DNA from: Planctomycetota bacterium
GTDB taxonomy: Bacteria; Planctomycetota; Phycisphaerae; FEN-1346; JAACEH01
DNA: 6,887 nt
Assembly (NCBI GenBank): GCA_016935955.1
Contig: JAFGPY010000039.1
Location: forward strand, 1 to 6,887
Reading direction: 5' to 3'
Shown: positions 4,883-6,887 of the stretch, piece by piece
Position numbering within the stretch: the first letter of the stretch is position 1
Layout: every line of letters starts with the position of its first letter
Made by a program: the position numbers and the translations under genes
The notes under the pieces: model-generated
What the model was told of the DNA's origin: nothing
Databases searched by the model: none
The model's input: only the letters and a program-made list of their open reading frames with translations

Positions 4883-6262
4883 TCACTTGTTTTGCTGGAG
4901 CATCTTGCGCGGGTCCGGCGGCGGGTGGCTCTTGATGAGTTCGTCCATGTCCTTTTTGTAGTCGGCGAACGTGTTCCGCCAGCGGATGACCTCGGCTCCG
5001 TGGAGTTTCCGCTGCTTCCATCCGCCCCAGCGCGGTTTTTCCTGCAGCACGCGGAGTGGTCCGCCGAAGTCCATGTCGCGGGCGTCCTTGCCGGCCATGA
5101 AGGCTTCTTCGATGCGGTCGTCGAACTCGGCCATGGCGGCCCACAGCATACCCCGCTTCTTGCCGTCGGGCGCCACCCACTTGGGTCGCTCGACGTCGCC
5201 TTGCAGCATGACCTGCGTCTGCGTGGCGGCCAGCCGCTTCAGGTCCGTATCGTCGATGACCACGCCCGAATGGTACGCCTCGACGAAGGCCTCGACGTCG
5301 CGGAGGTGCTGCACGGGATCCGGATTGATATACATGCTGAAGGCCATTCCGCCCACGGGCCGGAAATCGTAATCGCCCGAAGGATCCCAGAAATTCCACG
5401 TGTACGTGTCGCCCTGCTGCGGTCGCAGGCAACTCTTCTGCCACCGCAGCAGCCGCGCGGCCAACCGCCGCGGCTCGGCGTCGCCCGTCAGTTGCCACAG
5501 CTTCAGGTGCAGCCGCGCGATGTCGCTCTGGTCCGGGTGCGGCAAGGTGATATTGTCCTTCTCGCCCAGCAGCCCCGGGAAGGGCACCCAGCCGCTCTCG
5601 CCCTGCTTCATGGCCCGCGCCGGGTAGAGAAACACCGCCCGGTCGTCCGACAGGCCGACCAGCAATCCCTCCTTCTGCCATTTCGGAAGGATATCGTCCT
5701 GGATCGTCCGCACCCACGCGTCGACCTTGTCGCCGTACTTGCTCCGCAGTTCGGGCTTGTCCTTCACGAGCAGGGCCAGGTCCACGATGGCCGCACAGAC
5801 ACGGGCCTCCTGTCCCTGGAACGCGGTCGTGTAACCGTCGGGCCAGGTGGTCGGCCACCGTGCCGCAAAGGCCTTCGTGTCGGGACCGCTGAACCATCCC
5901 TTGCGGCCGTCGGGGTCCGTGCCGAGTTTGCCCATCAGGGCGTCGACGATCGAGACGAACCGGTCCAGCCACGCCGTGTCGCCACTGTAGCAGTAGCCCC
6001 AGAACTGCGCTTCCAGAATGGGGGCGATCCGCGTGCCGACCGCCTCGCCGAAACCGTCCTGCGCCGCCCGGGCCGCAACCTCCTGCGGTCCGTAACGAAG
6101 GACCATGCGGCGGATGTTCTCGTAGAACTTCTTCTCCTCGGCCCCGGCCTTGGTCAGGGCATGTTCCGGCGGCGGCGCGGCCTCGTCCTGGCCCCACCCG
6201 ACGCCGGCCACGCACAATACGCCGATGCCCAGGACGAGTGATTGTCGCCAGAGCCTCGTCAT
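4883..6262 (-). CDS. Secreted helical toroid-like protein of unknown function, possibly carbohydrate-active
   Basis: The product has 459 residues. Residues 1-24 form a Sec-type signal peptide: basic MTRLWRQ, hydrophobic core SLVLGIGVLCVAGVG, likely cleavage near G24/Q25; C17 is not in a lipobox. The mature part is rich in amphipathic helices with aromatic and Gly-rich turns (YCYSGDTAWLDRF 90-102, LPHPDQSDIARLHLKLWQLTGD 240-261, YTWNFWDPSGDYDF 287-300, DVEAFVEAYHSGV 322-334). This pattern suggests an alpha/alpha toroid as in many glycoside hydrolases, polysaccharide lyases and epimerases. I recognise no catalytic motif and assign no reaction. D244 and the WNFWDPSGDYD segment are candidate site residues. 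The start at 6262 is chosen because GGAGG (6271-6275 in complement) lies 8 nt upstream; an ATG at 6295 has no such support. The upstream partial gene on the same strand, 116 nt away, looks like a glycoside hydrolase, so a role with extracytoplasmic sugars is inferred. Confidence 0.8.
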   Translation of the reverse strand: MTRLWRQSLVLGIGVLCVAGVGWGQDEAAPPPEHALTKAGAEEKKFYENIRRMVLRYGPQEVAARAAQDGFGEAVGTRIAPILEAQFWGYCYSGDTAWLDRFVSIVDALMGKLGTDPDGRKGWFSGPDTKAFAARWPTTWPDGYTTAFQGQEARVCAAIVDLALLVKDKPELRSKYGDKVDAWVRTIQDDILPKWQKEGLLVGLSDDRAVFLYPARAMKQGESGWVPFPGLLGEKDNITLPHPDQSDIARLHLKLWQLTGDAEPRRLAARLLRWQKSCLRPQQGDTYTWNFWDPSGDYDFRPVGGMAFSMYINPDPVQHLRDVEAFVEAYHSGVVIDDTDLKRLAATQTQVMLQGDVERPKWVAPDGKKRGMLWAAMAEFDDRIEEAFMAGKDARDMDFGGPLRVLQEKPRWGGWKQRKLHGAEVIRWRNTFADYKKDMDELIKSHPPPDPRKMLQQNK

Positions 6263-6295
6263 CGTCGCGTCCTCCACGAGAACAGAGAGGAGCAT

Positions 6296-6320
6296 GGTGC
6301 CATGGCCGCTTGCGGCCATG
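6296..6320 (+). repeat. CATG-framed palindrome copy 4
   Basis: GGTGC (6296-6300) is followed by CATGGCCGC (6301-6309), which is perfectly complementary to GCGGCCATG (6312-6320) with TT between. It lies in the gap between the two minus-strand genes, 21 nt upstream of the ribosome binding site of the gene starting at 6262. Confidence 0.7.
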
Positions 6321-6322
6321 CC

Positions 6323-6349
6323 GGATGCCATGCCTGCCCCGCAGGCATG
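6323..6349 (+). repeat. CATG-framed palindrome copy 5
   Basis: GGATGC (6323-6328) leads into CATGCCTGC (6329-6337), which is perfectly complementary to GCAGGCATG (6341-6349) with CCC between. It follows copy 4 after 8 nt. If the two minus-strand genes share a transcript, copies 4 and 5 form two adjacent hairpins between them. These could slow RNA decay or separate the expression of the two genes. Confidence 0.7.
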
Positions 6350-6378
6350 CGGAACACCGTACGGCACCCACCCAACGG

Positions 6379-6887
6379 CTATCGCCGCACGACCAGCTTC
6401 GGCGGTGCCATCAGGCCGCACGGCACCAACTGGTATCCATCGTACCAGTTCTGGCGGTCCAGGTACTGCCCCGGCCCGGTCCATCGCGGCCACTTCTGGT
6501 TCAGGTGGTGCGGACCGTGACTGTTGCGGCGATGGCCCAGCACCTCGATGCCCAGTTGCACCGGCCCGTCGCCTGCGGCCCGGACGGCGTCGGTCACGTC
6601 CAGCTCGTACGGCGGCCAGGGGATGATCCCCGCCTCGCGGCCGTTGACCAGGACGCGCACCGCCGTGCCGCGGAACTCCGGCGTCTGCACGATCAGCCGC
6701 TCGCCCGCGCGAAGCTTCGGACGGACCGCCCGCATGTAGCAGACCGAGCCGCCGTAGAACGCCAGACCCTGCGACGCCCAGTCGCCGATCTTCAGTGCGT
6801 TCGGCGCGGCCGTCAAAGTCACGTCGCACTTGCGGACCTTCACGCCGAAGTTGCCCAGCAGGTAAGCGATCTCGAGCCCCGGATGCA
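6379..6887 (-). CDS. Probable glycoside hydrolase, C-terminal beta-sandwich part (5' truncated by window edge)
   Basis: The minus-strand frame is open from the right edge to TAG at 6379-6381, about 169 codons. It begins HPGLEIAYLLGNFGVKV and continues with IGDWASQGLAFYGGSVCY, then VRVLVNGREAG, WPPYELDVTDAV, LGIEVLGHRRNSHGPHH and a final YQLVPCGLMAPPKLVVRR. This order of motifs (YLLG-FGV, GDW-QG-PFY-G, V-VNG--AG, PY--D-T, GP-H, Y-L-P-GL) is typical of the galactose-binding-like jelly-roll at the C terminus of large bacterial glycoside hydrolases related to alpha-L-rhamnosidase or GH2-type enzymes. The catalytic domain lies outside the window, so family and substrate are undetermined. A GTG at 6843 could mimic a start, but the conserved YLLG motif lies upstream of it, so the gene clearly continues past the edge. 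It probably precedes the gene at 4883-6262 in one transcription unit. Confidence 0.75.
   Translation of the reverse strand, partial: HPGLEIAYLLGNFGVKVRKCDVTLTAAPNALKIGDWASQGLAFYGGSVCYMRAVRPKLRAGERLIVQTPEFRGTAVRVLVNGREAGIIPWPPYELDVTDAVRAAGDGPVQLGIEVLGHRRNSHGPHHLNQKWPRWTGPGQYLDRQNWYDGYQLVPCGLMAPPKLVVRR

Noticed and set aside
4796..6241. 481-codon plus-strand frame opposite the secreted protein gene
   Set aside because: It is a shadow of the minus-strand gene, without ribosome binding site or recognisable motifs, and it begins inside a palindrome.
6263..6829. Upstream extension of the secreted protein to a 648-residue frame
   Set aside because: The extension overlaps the glycoside hydrolase tail out of frame, crosses two palindromes and reads as Arg/Gly/Ala-rich noise. 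The signal peptide and GGAGG fix the start at 6262.

Overview
The window is GC-rich bacterial DNA with a clear GC-rich third codon position and strong Shine-Dalgarno sites. I infer a planctomycete-like organism (perhaps Phycisphaerae). The hints are a tiny lysine-repeat histone-H1-like protein, a secreted helical protein beside the tail of a large sugar-active enzyme, and two families of short palindromic repeats. Taxonomy cannot be fixed from this sequence alone. An anaerobic ribonucleotide reductase points to an anaerobic or facultative lifestyle.

Left part (1-2831, + strand): the C-terminal 65 codons of the ribonucleotide-reductase repressor NrdR, a 140-nt gap with repeated ATCATC/CATCATA motifs, and a full nrdD for the oxygen-sensitive class III reductase. 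This NrdD has two tandem ATP-cone domains, a four-cysteine zinc site and the RxxGY glycyl-radical motif. Its activase gene nrdG does not lie between nrdD and the next recognisable gene. NrdR next to an RNR gene is the classical repressor-target arrangement.

Middle (2832-3543): a 31-codon gene made almost only of Lys, Ala and Val (2982-3077) with an ideal ribosome binding site. It is followed by about 300 nt rich in strong stem-loops: a long two-segment hairpin at 3158-3227, two mutually exclusive hairpins at 3267-3296, and a 12-bp stem at 3321-3365 followed by TTTT. A candidate promoter then precedes a GNAT-type acetyltransferase gene (3544-4680), which starts at 3544 on Shine-Dalgarno evidence.

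Right part (4681-6887): the minus strand carries a probable two-gene carbohydrate-related unit. The upstream gene enters from the right edge and contributes only the C-terminal beta-sandwich part of a probable glycoside hydrolase (6379-6887). The downstream gene (4883-6262) encodes a 459-residue protein with a signal peptide and a mainly helical, toroid-like mature part of unknown activity. Both sides of this second gene carry short perfect palindromes with a shared CATG...CATG frame and different but self-complementary arms. There are three copies between the convergent genes (4691-4824) and two between the two minus-strand genes (6296-6349). One copy has a second dispersed repeat family in its loop.

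The most interesting items are the tiny lysine-repeat gene with its structured downstream region, and the covarying palindrome family. Nothing here amounts to a clear new multi-gene system.
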